A stretch of DNA of 64,000 nt. Source: Hymenoscyphus infarciens. Its lineage: Eukaryota; Ascomycota; Leotiomycetes; Helotiales; Helotiaceae. The position numbers and the translations under genes were made by a program. The notes under the pieces are model-generated. The model saw only the letters and a list, made by a program, of their open reading frames with translations. It was not told the origin of the DNA and did no database searches. Each line of letters opens with the position of its first letter. The first letter of the stretch is position 1. Shown here one piece after another: positions 11,923 to 24,470 of this stretch. The DNA is taken from assembly GCA_001414345.1 (NCBI GenBank), contig LLCB01000066.1, positions 153,485-217,484 on the forward strand, in the 5' to 3' direction.

Positions 11923-12194
11923 GGGGGAGGGGGGGTGGATGGAGAGAGTACGCCTTTTCTTTTATGGCAGCCTTGGGCTGTGCGGATGGATTCAGAAGTC
12001 GCTTATAGAAAGAAACGTCATCATGGCAAAGGAAAGAGCATATAATAAATGAATAGATCAACGGTAAATCTTGACAAACTTGCAGGTATGCAAATTTCTG
12101 CCAGATACTGGCGTCTTGGTTTTTGTGGTCTCATTTCCACGAAGTACTTCTCCTTCCAGGAGAGACTATCCCGCCCACCCTCAGGTGGTGACCC

Positions 12195-12894
12195 TTATAT
12201 GACTGCATCGTCGGTATCAGCTAACTTTGGCGTGTACGGTGTTGAATTACCCTTTGGTGGCTTGATGGTGGAAGGGGTAGAAGCATCTGATTTATTTCCT
12301 TCAATTTCTTCCCCTGTCTTGTGCATAATAGTCTCCTTTCCATTGTTGTTTGCCACCTTCCGGGGTGGTGTCCGGTGAGCCTTGTTTATGTATATCTCTT
12401 TTAGATGTGGTTTAGTATATTCGAGTCTTACTGCTTCTGCGAGTGATATCGATGAGCTGCTCGGTTCTCGTGGGAGGACTGTTTGAGATGACTCGGTTGA
12501 ACCCGGTGTGCTGGATGAAGTTCGTTGTAAGAATGGCTCTCCAGGTGAAGGGAACTCGTTCGTGGCAGCTTGACAGGATGGCTCCAGTTTTGGCGGTTTT
12601 TTGAGTAGGTATATAATGTTCAAGCACATATTTGAGTTCGCTCATAGCTAGTTGGTAAAGTGATCTAACAGCATTTTGGCCGAGGGGGAAATATTCATGT
12701 TTGTTTTCGAGTCTCCTTTTAAAAGTTATGAGGTTGAAATAAATTGTGAGAGGCCATTGGAAATCATGTGAGGTGTTTATGTTAGATTCTTTCAAGTTCG
12801 TGTTGGTTCTGCATTCGCTTGTGTTTGTTGGGTCCATGTTCCTGGATTGTTGGATTTTCATTGTTATAACAATTTTATTTGATACATGTGCCAC
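12195..12894 (-). other. Possible hypothetical or decayed gene, two overlapping minus-strand frames
   Basis: Two minus-strand frames abut: 12894-12412, which contains YFPLGQNAVRSLYQLAMSEL, and 12629-12195, which is Ser/Pro-rich and ends DTDDAVI. They are in different phases, and no good splice pair joining them was found. This may be a frameshifted lineage-specific gene or chance. I recognise no domain. Confidence 0.25.
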
Positions 12895-12936
12895 CTTGAA
12901 AAATTACGCATATGAAAAGTTTCAAAAGCCTGCATT

Positions 12937-13329
12937 TTAATCTGTTTCTAGATTCAAGGAACTAGGAAACTCACTAACACTCCTATCCGCAACTCCAATC
13001 TCGAACCCCTTGACACCCTCCACCACACTCCTATCCCTCCTCATAACCTCCCACTTCTAATTACCCTTCAAAAACTACACCGTCTTCTGCACATCACTAC
13101 TATCCAACCCCTTCAAGGCTCTATTCAAAGAACCCACAGCTCCATTAGGTACAGAAGCTGAAATCGACCATGCTCTCTGTTTATCTCTTTTACTAACTGC
13201 TTCCCTACCTTTGATAGGAGGAGCTTGTGCACCATAAGGTCACAGATCCCCGGTAGGGTTGTAAAGCGTATGTTGGTCCGTTTTTTCCGTTTGTGGACAG
13301 GCCAATAAAGTGAACGAGTGTGATGGATG
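12937..13329 (-). pseudogene. Decayed coding remnant with three in-frame stops, family unknown
   Basis: One minus-strand reading frame of about 131 codons reads protein-like throughout (for example TDQHTLYNPTGDL, YGAQAPPIKGREAVSKR and VVEGVKGFEIGVADRSVSEF). It is interrupted by TGA at 13240-13242 and TAG at 13075-13077 and 13057-13059. Each stop can arise by one transition, from CGA, CAG or TGG, as RIP or deamination would produce. It ends with TAA at 12937. Translation in the other frames is not protein-like. I cannot name the family. Confidence 0.45.
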
Positions 13330-13340
13330 CAAATTTAAAA

Positions 13341-16300
13341 GACCGAGGAATCCCCCAAGAGCCTTATGTTATATTTTAAGAGAGATTGTGCCATCATGAA
13401 ATAGAATCTCACCACCCAAAAACAAAAGCAACCGAGTTCATGGAGAATGAGTCGCTGTGTAACAGAAGGATCCGCATGGTCTTCCAATAAGCAACGGTAC
13501 AGGACAATCGAAAGATGAGTTCTTCAAAAGCAACAGCGGCGAAAACATCCAAGTCCCAGCAATGATAATTTCCAGCAAATCAGAAGACTAAAGGGGGGAA
13601 GAGAAACAAGGGTACAACGTGGGTGACTAGTTTAAGAAGCCCAAAAGAACGTAAGATGAAGACCTATGAATGGCCAGGGGCAAGTAGCTGACATCAGAAT
13701 ATCGGTAAATCCCTAGAACAATGACCATTGAGAGCATCGTCCGCGGCATGGCCTTGACTCCAAAGCCTCTCTGCATAATTCAAATCTCAGCTACGTTGAC
13801 AGGAACCTACTCGAACAATAGAACTTCTAGTCTCCTTGCGCGTTAGGACTGGCCATCCGTCAATTTCTTTCTTTGGAAGAAGATCTAGAGACTGAAAAGT
13901 TCATACACTGAGCTAACCTCCTTTGGGCAGTGGCGTGGTGGGTCGAGGTCGTTCCTTCTGACTTGACAAGGCCCTACGGCCTTCCTAGTTAGTTCCATGG
14001 AAAGGTGTTTCGATTGGGATAGCCGGGGGGTTGTTTTGTGGCGTTTGCGGCGTTGACGACGCCCGATTATTCGGCACCACAGGCATGCCGATTTAACCGA
14101 ACCCGAGCCTTACTTACATTCGGTGAGCACTGAGCAGGTGCAGAGTAGCAGAGCTACGTCATATTTGCTGATGCTGACGGAAATCGTGAGAAGGGGGTTA
14201 GCGATAACCTAAGGTCCTGAAGAATCGGATCTTATGCTTGCGACATGCAACAAAACCTTTATGGGTCACATGTTTTAAGCCTGTCAATTTGAGGGGAGTC
14301 TTGATTTCGTTAGAGAATCAGGGGCTTCCAAACAAAATATATACCTCGAAGCCTGGATAGCTTTGATTTCAGAGACTTCTTGAAGACTCGCACGTAGGGG
14401 CATCAAGTGACCCGGAGACTCGTTTTGTGGGTCTTCCGACTCGGACCGATTATCTTGACATGTATCACCTGACTGAGTCGTGGTAGTGAGGTGTATCTTC
14501 AATTTCAGTAGGGAAATTCGAAAAAGGAAGAGAAAGCCCTTCCTGAACTAATCATACTTTTAGTTAAGGATCACAAATAATTTAGTGAGTTTGACAGAGC
14601 GTGGGCTCCCGGCATAATCTCAAAGAAAGAGCCAACACACCCAGCATTCCAACAAGAAGGACTATCCATTTTCTATTTCTTCACAATACTCGCTGTATTA
14701 GCAAAGAACTCCAACATCAAGTAATCCTTAAATGTTGGAAAAAACACATTGTTGCAACAAAGAACAACCAACTCGGATAATTCCGAGTGACTGAAAACCC
14801 TGAGAGCGACCTGTAGATATGATTAACGTATCATGAAACACATTCACAACAGCAAGCCTTTGGCTATATAAAGTTTAACGTGAAACTGTTTCGCTATCTT
14901 TTCTTTCAAAAACTTAAAACTTTCTCAACCACACCTCAAACAAAACAACCTCAGTCCTCCTCTCCAACTCGCCTCAAAAGCAATACGGCTCCCCCTCCTA
15001 CGAACACCAATATTCCCTAGGACACTTAAGAATATCCACACACCTCATCTCAAACAATAAAAAAAAACTAATCTCCAACTCTCCCATGCCCTTTGAAATG
15101 ATATACCATTCCATCTTCGAAATTAAAGTAGGAGAAGTACGCGTACCCGCATAATTTTTGGAATTCACAACCTAGCCACCATTTAACCAGCTCAACAAAT
15201 TCCCGGTCTCGCAAAAAAAAAAAAAAAAAAAAGAGAAGCTTTTACTCACTACAGCTTTCACAATCAAGCAACTCCAACTCCCAAGTTCAGAAAAAATACC
15301 TACCTATTTTCAAGTAACTATAAATATCTTAAGGCCCCCAAAAGACCATGATTATTCCACATAAACCCTTCACAAAGAGCCTCAAAAGCAGATTCAACCC
15401 CCCCCCCCCCCCCCCCCCCTTCCCTAGCAATCCGTAGGTAACTCACAAATAGTCCATAGCTTGAGACCTCCCAAGCCAAAGTAATAGCCATGGCCGGCCA
15501 CCCCACTTCCCCCTTCAACTCTCTCAAAAGAAAAGCTACTCCCAATTTGAGCCGTACTTCATAAGTAGAGAGTAGCCTAAAAGCAAATACATGCTCCCTA
15601 GAAATCCAGATCCAGAACTAGTATACTTATTCACCAACCCAGTCCACCGTAACTTTACGTACCGCTTTACGACGTTAAACTTTAAAGTCTTCGATACTAT
15701 CTCTAGTAACATCAACCAATAACCTATATTCACCAAACACTCCAGAGTAATCAACTTGATTAAACAAACTTCCAACATAGATTATCATGTATACAATAAC
15801 ATACCTATCTTAAAAACCAGCATCTAATTCAAACTACCCTAAAATATCAAGAGTAATAAAGTCAATCAACTAAAGTTCTAAATGACCTAAAGGTAGAGAG
15901 TACAGATACTTTTCTGCGTAACATTTATGCAATAAAATTATCTAAAAGGTTGCGAACATCTTAGTAAAGCAGACGGTATTACCCGAGTCCTCGTTTTTTA
16001 TTTTATCTTTAGGCAATTACTTCATAGGGAAACGAACCCAGAAAGCCACAAACAATCCCCCCAATCCCCCTAATCACCCCAAAACCCTCGAATAACCAGA
16101 GGAATTCCACCCCCACCCCCCCCCAAAAATCTAGCACAACAATAAAAAAAGGAAAATGCCTCAAGACACACAACCTCTGATGCAGCACAGTAACAAATCC
16201 CCAATGCCCTCCTTTCATCACTCACTCAAAATCAAATCACACACAATCTCAAGATCAAAATAATATCATTTATGTAGCTATCTTGCCATCTCAAACTCCG

Positions 16301-16577
16301 AACCCACCCTACCCCAAGCAAGTGCACCTCCACCCAATCGCAAAACTCCCCAGAGCAAAAATTTAAAACTCCATTCTCCCAACCCGGGTATCTCAAAGCA
16401 ACCCCCCTTAGCAAAAATGCAGCAAAATACGTGTAAAAATCATGAAGGTAAAGAGGACAAAGAGGGGGAGAGAAAGAGAAAATCATCCTATCATGACCCC
16501 CAAAAAACCCCACCACGCGAGTCTTCGCCATGTATTGGCGAAGATTGGTAGTCGAAAAGTCATGAGATAAATGGCAT
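13341..16577. other. Long non-coding region with homopolymer tracts
   Basis: More than 3 kb without a supportable gene. It holds a run of about 20 A near 15213-15232 and a run of about 22 C near 15398-15419. Minus-strand frames at 15318-15778 are short and possibly the relic of a mobile element, but no diagnostic motif survives. The frame at 16232-16819 on the minus strand overlaps the last intron and 3' flank of the SAP-domain gene and is treated as a shadow. Confidence 0.5.
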
Positions 16578-18435
16578 TCAATCAGCAATAACACCCGAAG
16601 CAGCACGGCGAGCAGAGCGTCTACGTCCACCAGTTGGAGCGCTCCTGGGATATGTGTTAGTAAGGGATTTCTAATACACCAAGATTTGGTCATTATCCGA
16701 GAATGTCTAGGAGAGTGAGGAATTCGGTTTTTTTCATTCTCCCAAAACCATTTGGAACAATGACCCATAAGACATTTCGTACAACGAGGGAACTTACAAG
16801 GCAGTCGCAACCTGATCACTCTCCTCTAGCTTTGCTTCCTGCTGATCCGAAGAGCCATGCTCAGCCACAGCCGAATTAGGGGCGACCTCGCTAATAGCCA
16901 AGGCCTGAACATTGTCAGGAAGGTGCGCCATATCGGCAACCATTTCGGAAGGTTCGTTCTTGACCCGTCTTGCAGGGGCTTCGAAAGAAGGCTCATCATC
17001 ATGTTCTTGCTTGACCTCGCCACGTATTGATTCCTTCTTGGGTGGTGTAGGTAGCGAGCTTTCTTCGAGGCGTTGAATGAGAGCAGCTTTGTTGCCAGAA
17101 ACCGGGAGCTCTCGTTCCTTGAGGATGACCTTGAGCTGGGCTACAGTCATGGAGGTAAAGGTTTGCTCGGCTAATTCGTCCATCTAAGGGGAATGTTAGC
17201 GAATTTATAAAACAATCTAGGACAATCGGATATATTGTTCGAGAAGGTTTGGGATAATGACGAAATTGACCTTCTCATTCTTCCAAACCCCTTCGAACAA
17301 TATATCTGATTGTCCCAGACTCATAAGAATAATGGCTGGATTTCTTACCTCGTCGTCGTCCTCATTTTTGACTTCCTTCTTGGCTCGTGACTTTCTCGCC
17401 GGCTTGGTTGCAACTTCCTCTTGGTCATCTTCCTCTTCCTTCTTGACCTTTCCAGCGCGCTTCTTCTTGGCTGGCTGTTGCTCCTCCTCATCTGAATCGA
17501 CCTCCGCCTTGACTCGCTTGCCCTTCTTCGCTGACTTCGCCTCGGTCTTCACCTCAGTCTTCACCTCAGTCTTCACCTCGCCGTTCTTCTCCGCCTCGAG
17601 TTTCGCAACTTTGTCAGTCAAATCGTCGATTTCTTGTTTTCTCTCAATTTCCTCCTTTCGCTGCTTCTTCTTCGTAGCAGCGGAGTGCAAGCCTGTGGCA
17701 CCAAGTACGTTCATCTCTTCGTCCTGGTCCGCATATTAGCATTATCCTTCTTCGAAATTGTGCGAACAAGTCCGGGGAAATTTGAGATATTCCTTGAGCT
17801 GATTTGGGACAATTGAGAAAGATTCTCCCAAATCATCTCAAACAATCGCGATTATTCGAGAACGAATAGGAAAGAACGCTCGGATGAGAGAAAGCAGCTC
17901 CAAAGGAAAGCACTTACACCATTGAAATCTTCCGGATCAATACGGCCCTGAATGATGGCGTTCCGGACTTTCTCCTGGAGATCGGGATGATGATTAAGAC
18001 TATTCTTCTCACCAGGACTATCATAACCGTCCAGCCTATCAAAGTCATAGGTGCCAGGCTGTCCATCGATTCCGAGATGGGCTCTCATGTTCTGCAATTG
18101 CTTTCCAGTGACACAGCCCCTACGTAAGGAAGTTAGCTAATTGATTAAAACCAGCGAAGGGGGGAGATGCTTACCAATGCTTCCAAGCCCAGCTTTGGAA
18201 GTGGTCATTTTCTACCCAGACACCGAAGCGCAACTCATCCTTGTCAATCTTGATTTTGTGTTTCTTGCATTCGGTGGCACGACAGACGGCTCGTCCAGAA
18301 GACGCAGTTTCTGTTGAATCGTTAGCCAAGCTGTAGGAAAAGGAAAGAGAAATTCCCCATAGTGATGTCACATGTCCGAGAGCGAGCGAGTATGTTGGAA
18401 AAAGGGAAAGAGCACTTGCCAACGCGGTACGACAT
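16578..18435 (-). CDS. PARP-type zinc finger and SAP-domain nuclear protein
   Basis: Six exons on the minus strand: 18435-18420, 18310-18175, 18119-17918, 17723-17349, 17183-16798 and 16644-16578, 393 residues in all. Residues about 5-65 form a PARP-type zinc finger (CRATEC, then ELRFGVWVENDHFQSWAWKHWGC), which in PARP and DNA ligase III senses DNA breaks. A Lys/Glu-rich region with EVKT repeats follows, then a SAP-like helix pair (SMTVAQLKVILKERELPVSGNKAALIQRL) for DNA or chromatin binding. The C-terminus is Arg-rich (GGRRRSARR) and appears only if the last intron is spliced; otherwise the protein stops 20 residues earlier. Intron 1 has a GC donor (G|GCAAGT) and an AG acceptor. No PARP catalytic domain is present. 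Confidence 0.88.
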
Positions 18436-19921
18436 TTTCCACGCGACGAATTCGAAGCCTCGAGAGAAAGGTAATTGGCGGTGGTAAGGAAGATTGTAAT
18501 TGCAGGCAGGTAAGTAGATATTCGTAAGTAATCCAGGTACTCGATCTCGAACTCGAACTCGATATTGCACTGCGAGGGCTGCAGGAGCGTGGCGTGGCGT
18601 GGTGAGTTTAAATGCGCCTTCCTCGTGAAAGAAATCCGCGTCGGAGAAAGTGGAAAGAAGCTTCGCGCATCGAGTTTCACCCCGCGACCAAGTTCTGGGT
18701 CAATTGATAAAGGATTCTGGTGTTGGTTCAAACGATGAATCTTTGTCGTGGCGATCACCATTGAGCAAACAAGGTTCCAAAGGTGAACCCTGGTTGTTCA
18801 CTGACTGCACCTTCCCGATTTCGCAGCCGTGGTCCGATTATTCTCCGATGGGGGTGGAACCTCTTTCATGTGAGGGGGGGACAAAATTATGGCCAACACT
18901 TACAAACTTGACGTAAATAAAAAAAATCTTTCAACTCTGGTAGATTAGCAGCGTGTGCATCATTTCGTTTTGTTGTTGTTTTTTTGCGGCTACTTGTTGT
19001 CAAGTTATCACATTGCCATTTGAGTGTACACATAATATCCAACGCCACTACTTTAGACAGAAGATAAAAACCTATAAATTGTATTCTCGCGTATACACTC
19101 ATATTTTTGTACAATTAGTTGCTATCCCACTTCTCAAAAATAATAAAGGTAAACTCTTAGGGATTCCCAGAGTATCTTTTTACCTTTGGTGGCTTTACCA
19201 GGTATATTGTCTTAAGTGCCAATACCTCAAAGTGGTACCTATGTATTTCTTCTTACGCCGCGTCGCGTTAGTCTCCTACCTCACAGGCCTTTAAGCCTTC
19301 AACTAAACTCACAAAAATAAATTAAAAATTTGAGAAGATCTATCGGCTGCTAATGATTTCTTCTTTCGAAGCGTATAGATTTTTAGCTTATAGTTGTGGT
19401 TTTATTGAAGTTCTACGTTAGTATCTTAGACACTGAAACCAGACGATTGCTATCTATACGTAAGAGCAAGAACTGCATAATAAGAGCATAAGGTTTTTCT
19501 TTATAGACAAAAGCAAGTAGAATATAGTTTTAGAGAGAGGGTTTTACGATGGCCTACTAATTTTTAGAATATACCTCAAAAAAATGAAAACTAAGATTCA
19601 ACGTTTTAAAAGTGTTTCAATCAAGCGCTATCTATTTTATTCATTTGTAAGATTATAAACAAATAGATTATCTTAGTCAATAGCTGTACGGATAATTAGA
19701 CGAGAATTCTTGTAATATTTTGAAGAAAGAAATAAGTTTTAGTCGAATCAACGAATACAAATAAACAACTAACAAAGAAAGAATAAGAGTTAATTTATAT
19801 ACGCGATTTTGAGTGCAGGGCGAGTGTGAAAGGAAAAAAGTAGAAAGTTTTGGAACGAAATCAAAACTATCCATCACCGAAAAACACCAGTTAGGAAAAA
19901 ACCGAGAGCACTAGCATCAAT
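18436..19921. other. Intergenic region, AT-rich towards the right
   Basis: Carries the upstream region of the zinc finger/SAP gene (18436-18900) and then AT-rich DNA to the RING gene. Only short open frames. No repeat family recognised. Confidence 0.5.
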
Positions 19922-20773
19922 CTACTCGCTTTCCCCTCCAAGAACCAGCTGAGAAATAGCCCGCGTAAGAGGCATCAACTCATCCCGCACCCGATAAACC
20001 TTAGGCCAACAATACCTCTCCCGATCCCACGACGATCGACACATAGGACACCTCGGATACCTGGTAGACCTCAAATACTTCACCATGCACTTCGTGCAAA
20101 AAGTATGCTTACAGTAAGACGTACAAGCATTAGTCTTGTCATGATTTTCCCAGCGCGAAGACGCTCGAAAGGGCTCATAGCAGATATCACAGTGCGCATC
20201 TGGCTCCAGGTCGCGGAAGGGCGTTGCGGCTGCTAACGGGGGGAGATCTGCTGAGGCAACTTCTTGGAGACGGTCGGCTTGTTTCATCAGAGTGTCGTGG
20301 GTGTTTACTCGTATGAGGAAGGGGAATAGATCAGCTAGCTTACCTGAGACTATGCCTTTATCTGCAAAACTGAGCTGGAGAGCAGCGAGTGCTGCGAGGA
20401 TTTGTCGTTGTGTTTTGGTAGGTACTCTTCCAGTGCTTGCGCAGACCTTGGCATTGTGGGCGAGGATGTCGATGCCTGCGAGGTCTTTAATGGGTGGTTT
20501 GGTATTCATGAATTCTTCAGCGCGAGATTCTATGGCGGAGGCAAGGGAAAGCGCCTCGTGTTTGTTTCGAAAGTTTCGTGAGAGGAGTTGTTGATTTCTG
20601 GTAGCGAGAAGCTCTTTATCGAGAGACGAGAAACATTCTGGGGCACCGCAGAAGAATAAGCTCCCGCGTTCCTTGGGTGTGAGGTCGAGAGGCTGGGTAT
20701 GAGTCCAGTCGCAGATTTGAAATGCGGTGTATTTGTGGCCGCAGAGATAAGTGACTTCAAAATAGTTACACAT
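19922..20773 (-). CDS. RING-HC finger protein
   Basis: An intronless 283-residue frame. The C3HC4 RING lies at residues about 197-250: CDIC, then CKHTFCTKC, then CPMC, with the long loop between the second and third ligands containing RASSRWENHDKTNACTS. RING domains usually recruit an E2 for ubiquitin transfer, so an E3 ligase role is plausible but not shown. The N-terminus has its own Cys/His-containing segment (YLCGHKYTAFQICDW, later FFCGAPEC) of a type common in fungal RING proteins. The start at 20773 is the first ATG of the frame. Confidence 0.85.
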   Translation of the reverse strand: MCNYFEVTYLCGHKYTAFQICDWTHTQPLDLTPKERGSLFFCGAPECFSSLDKELLATRNQQLLSRNFRNKHEALSLASAIESRAEEFMNTKPPIKDLAGIDILAHNAKVCASTGRVPTKTQRQILAALAALQLSFADKGIVSGKLADLFPFLIRVNTHDTLMKQADRLQEVASADLPPLAAATPFRDLEPDAHCDICYEPFRASSRWENHDKTNACTSYCKHTFCTKCMVKYLRSTRYPRCPMCRSSWDRERYCWPKVYRVRDELMPLTRAISQLVLGGESE

Positions 20774-21744
20774 CTTGATCCGAGTATATTCTATGTTGTT
20801 GTGTTGTTATGAACTGAAAAACTAAGCTATATTGTAGAGAATTTAAGTTCCAAGGGATGATGGTAGGTAATACAGCCATCTCCAGGGCTCAAGTACAGAG
20901 GTTATAAATCTGTTTTGATTTTTAACCCTGTCTCACCTATTTCTTCGCGGTCAAAGACGAACCGATTGAACAACCTGATCTAAGTATCAGAAGAAAGAAA
21001 TACATTATCTTTTAATTTGTAAATACTACAAAGAATATACAATTCCTTTGTCAAAACACAATGTCTTTCATGGGACAAACTCCGCGTTGGAAAAAGTGCA
21101 AAGTGCCTATACCAGAACTAGAACACGTAGAAGAAGAAGAAGTAGACCATCGAAGAGAAACTAACCAGCAAAAACTCTCTCCTTGAAGTTTTACGAATCA
21201 AACTCCCCCCTGCATTCTAACATAACAAAAACCCAGTTGAAACTATTTCTACTAAAGCTCTCACGACGAGAACTCCCAGACTATCTTACCAGAATTTTAT
21301 CGTAGAACCCGGGAGTTTCTAATCCGATGGGAGACCCAAAAAAGAAAAGAAGAAGCGCACGCTATATAGTAAAGAGATTTATAAGAAATCGAAAAAATCA
21401 TTTACAATAGCTAGACGAAAAGAGATATCTATTACTTAATCACATATCAAGAAATACCTTCTGGATTCTTTTTTAGTATTCTTTTAGAGTTCTTTTTAGT
21501 TGTCCTATTGGTGTTTTGTTAGAGTGCGACAGAGAAGTACCTCTTCCAGAACAGACGGAAAAAACCCTCGTATTTGTAGTTGAAAGCGTATTACCGAAAC
21601 TTGAAAGCATAGTAAACTATAACACGCCTATGAAAACATAACCCAATCTCATTGAAGACTTACTCTAGGCTTATTAATATAAATATTTCCTTAAGCTCTA
21701 GGAAGTCGGGGATTTATACTGTTTGTTGGTAGTTTAGTTCTGCT

Positions 21745-21830
21745 GCTCACCCCCACCTCCCTCCACCTCACTCCCACCTCACACCCACCTCACACCCACC
21801 TCACCCACCTCCCTCGCACCCCCCTCATCC
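21745..21830. repeat. C-rich tandem repeat (CACCTCACACC-like)
   Basis: Variants of CCCACCTCACA repeat with a period near 11 nt. Confidence 0.7.
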
Positions 21831-21920
21831 TTCCATACAAAAAAAAAGACCAAACAAAGAAATAAAAAGTGGTGCACATCAAAGCTCCCAACCACCCGTT
21901 TCAACAAAAGCCAATCCCCA

Positions 21921-21975
21921 TCATTTCCTTTCATCATTTCATTTCATCATTTCATTTCATCATTTCATTTCATCA
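21921..21975. repeat. 13-nt tandem repeat CATTTCATTTCAT
   Basis: About four near-perfect units. Confidence 0.85.
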
Positions 21976-22405
21976 CGAGAGAAGACTTACTTATTCATTC
22001 CAATTTCCAGCTACCATTTAATTGAGGGTACGATAGGTAACAAACAAGTCTCTTCCGTCGACCCCAAGTACTTAAGAGCAGTTTCACGAACTGTTGGCGC
22101 TGAAGATATAACCTTGGAAGGTATGTAGTTAACTGGTTAAAGAAAGCAAGTCTGCCTCTGCAAGTCTGCCTCTGCAGTTTTAATTGTGGACAGGGAAAGA
22201 GTAAAGGAAAGGGGGGGGGGGAACATGGGTCCTCATTAGGCCAGGGCTTTTGAATCTGATCTGAGCTAAGTAGTAAGAAAGGGGTTCATAAGAGCGGGGG
22301 GGGGGAAATAAAAGTCATCTTTATTGATGACTGGATTTCACCCAGCCCCGCTATATCTATCCATCACAAACCAACGACTAAGTTCTCTTTTGAAATAGAA
22401 ACAAA

Positions 22406-24470
22406 TCACTCCCCCCTCCAAGTCCCAGCATGATCAACCACCTCCCCCAAACTCCTAACAACCTCTCCCTCTCCCTCATCCCACTCCCCTCCCTTCCCAA
22501 CCTTCCACTCATAAACCCCCTCATCCTTCAGCCTCCTCTCGTCACCACCACCACCAACACCAACACCAAACCCCTCATGCCTCATCCAATCCCACCCAAC
22601 TCTCAGCCTCAACCCCTTCACACCAGTCTTCTCAAGCGCAAAAACAAAATGCTTCCCCTTCCCACCCTGGAACACCTTTCTCATCACATTAGGTTTCGCA
22701 ATAAGATGCCATCCCTCCCTCCCAGGCGCCTCAATCGAGACTTCCTCGTCTTCCTGCGGCTGAAGGACAGTAGCGAAAGAGGAGGTGAGAGCGCACGAGG
22801 TGGCGTAGAGAATGTATTCCTCAACATTAGCAATAGTATTAAGGACCTGGGCTGGAGGACAGAGTGTAACGAGTGGGGATTCGGGGTTGAGGGTGATTTG
22901 ATAGTATGAGGTTGAGACGGGGAATTGGACAGTTCGGGAGGAGATGGTGATCGTGGTTGTAGGTGTGAGAGTAAGACTTGCTACAGATTCCAGACGATCG
23001 GTGAGGGAGTAGATTGTGAGTTCTGCTTTTTGGATGTTGGCTGGTGGTGCCGGTGGTGTTGAATGGGAGATTTTGTAGACTGGGGCTGGTGAGAGGGATG
23101 CGGATTTGAGGATAGAGGTAATTGTTGATAAGAGGGAATTGAGGGTGCTAATTGAACGTTGGTGATTCAGCCGTGCTAGTAATGGGCGAAAGAGGTTATA
23201 AGGGGTATTTGGTCGCTTGTTTCCGGAGATTGGTGGTGGTGGCTGGGTACGACGGCGGTGGATTTGTCGATGTGCATAGCTTAGCAGAAGCTGCAGTGAC
23301 AAACAAAGTCCTTCCGCAAGGGAATCATCTGGTCCCGGAGGAGGGGAGTTTACTTCTCCGAGAGGAACTAGATCCACCACAATTGTCTTGGTCGAGTTGA
23401 GGGGTACAACAAGGGTATCCCCAACAGACTTAACATCCAGTCCCCCGAGGACTCGACTCTCTCGATTCAGCTCTTGCCAGAGTTCGGTGGAAAATATGGT
23501 ATTTCGTGCTTGTAAAATCAAGGCTTCTGCTGGAGAGTCCGGCTCCACGAGTTTGGGTATAGGTGATGAACCTGTAGCAGTTCCATTGGTATGAATCTGC
23601 ACCCGCAGGGCTTGGGGTTCCCTGCCGGAGAATCCTCGATCGAGAGATATGGAGCCATCGGCATTTCTGCGTAATGCTGCTAAACTTTGGTTCTTGAACG
23701 TGAGTGAGGCTATTTGTGTTAGTACAAAGCGCAGACAACGTGATTTTATACACTTGCCTTCCGAGAAACCAAAGCGCACCGCCAAAGTCTGCTTCTCACT
23801 TGGTATCCGACAAATTGCCCAGCCTTTATTGCTAACAGCAAGAACTTCTTCCCAATATTTGGTTTCGCTCTCGATTTCCCTTTCTAGTCTCGTTGCAGAA
23901 TCTAATATCGTATCGACGGTCTTGTTGAGATTCTGCAACTTCCATCCCTTCGCAATCCGCAGATTTTCCTGCTTTTTGGCAGGCTCGAGGCGAGGGGCAT
24001 GTAGTTTATCGGCACCTAATACACCAAATCCTACCATGTCTCTGAGTGCAGGTGAAATCGTCTGGCCCGCTTGACTCGGGAGATCCTTAGATAGCAGAAG
24101 TGAGATGAAGTCCAAGGCAAATGCGGCCGAATTGAAGGCTGAACTAGGAAAATATCAACACTCATCCTCGCTGGAGGGGCACTTGTACCTACTCTACATG
24201 AGCAATAAGCTCCTCTCGTGCTACCAACAGCTCCTTCATCTTATCTGGTTCTTCCTCATCCTCCTCGCTATCCTCATTTTCTTCCTCTGGTTTATCTGCC
24301 TCCTCTTCCGCAATTTCCTGTCGCAAACTTTCTTCCGTCAGGTTTCGAAATCCACCGCGCTCGGAATTGATGCGCTCGAAGAGCCTCTTCAGATCTGGTC
24401 CTTCGGTGGGCTTTGTTGACGAGGGCCATGATCGCAAGGATATGGGGAAGTTATTCGGAATGGAGCCCAT
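22406..24470 (-). CDS. MED17: Mediator of RNA polymerase II transcription subunit 17
   Basis: Head-module subunit (yeast Srb4) that scaffolds Mediator and contacts Pol II. Exons 24470-24193, 24143-23758 and 23709-22406 give 655 residues, normal for fungal MED17. Family landmarks: SERGGFRNLTEESLRQEI near the N-terminus, an acidic Glu/Asp stretch at residues 55-80, FALDFISLLLSK, then GWKLQNLNK, ETKYWEEVLAVSNKGW and SLAALRRNADGS. Intron 1 uses GTAGGT. Intron 2 (23757-23710) has a GC donor (G|GCAAGT) and a strong TACTAAC branch site; it is 48 nt long and stop-free, so retention would insert 16 residues without a frame change. Splicing restores FGFSEASLTFKNQ, the expected family text. Transcribed divergently from PFK. 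Confidence 0.93.

Larger units (their letters stand above)
20774..22405. other. Intergenic region with simple repeats
   Basis: About 1.6 kb between the RING gene and MED17. A 41-codon frame starting at 21061 (CACAATG context) is too short to call. The right part holds a C-rich ACCTCAC-type array, a CATTTCATTTCAT array and two poly-G runs (near 22210 and 22300). Confidence 0.55.

Noticed and set aside
15318..15778. Minus-strand frames that vaguely recalled a retroelement RNase H region
   Set aside because: No catalytic residues or diagnostic motif could be identified, so no mobile-element call is made.
16232..16819. 195-codon minus-strand frame
   Set aside because: Overlaps the last intron and final exon of the zinc finger/SAP gene in another frame, and its translation is not protein-like.
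21061..21186. 41-codon frame with a good ATG context
   Set aside because: Too short, no signal peptide or domain, and AT-rich surroundings.
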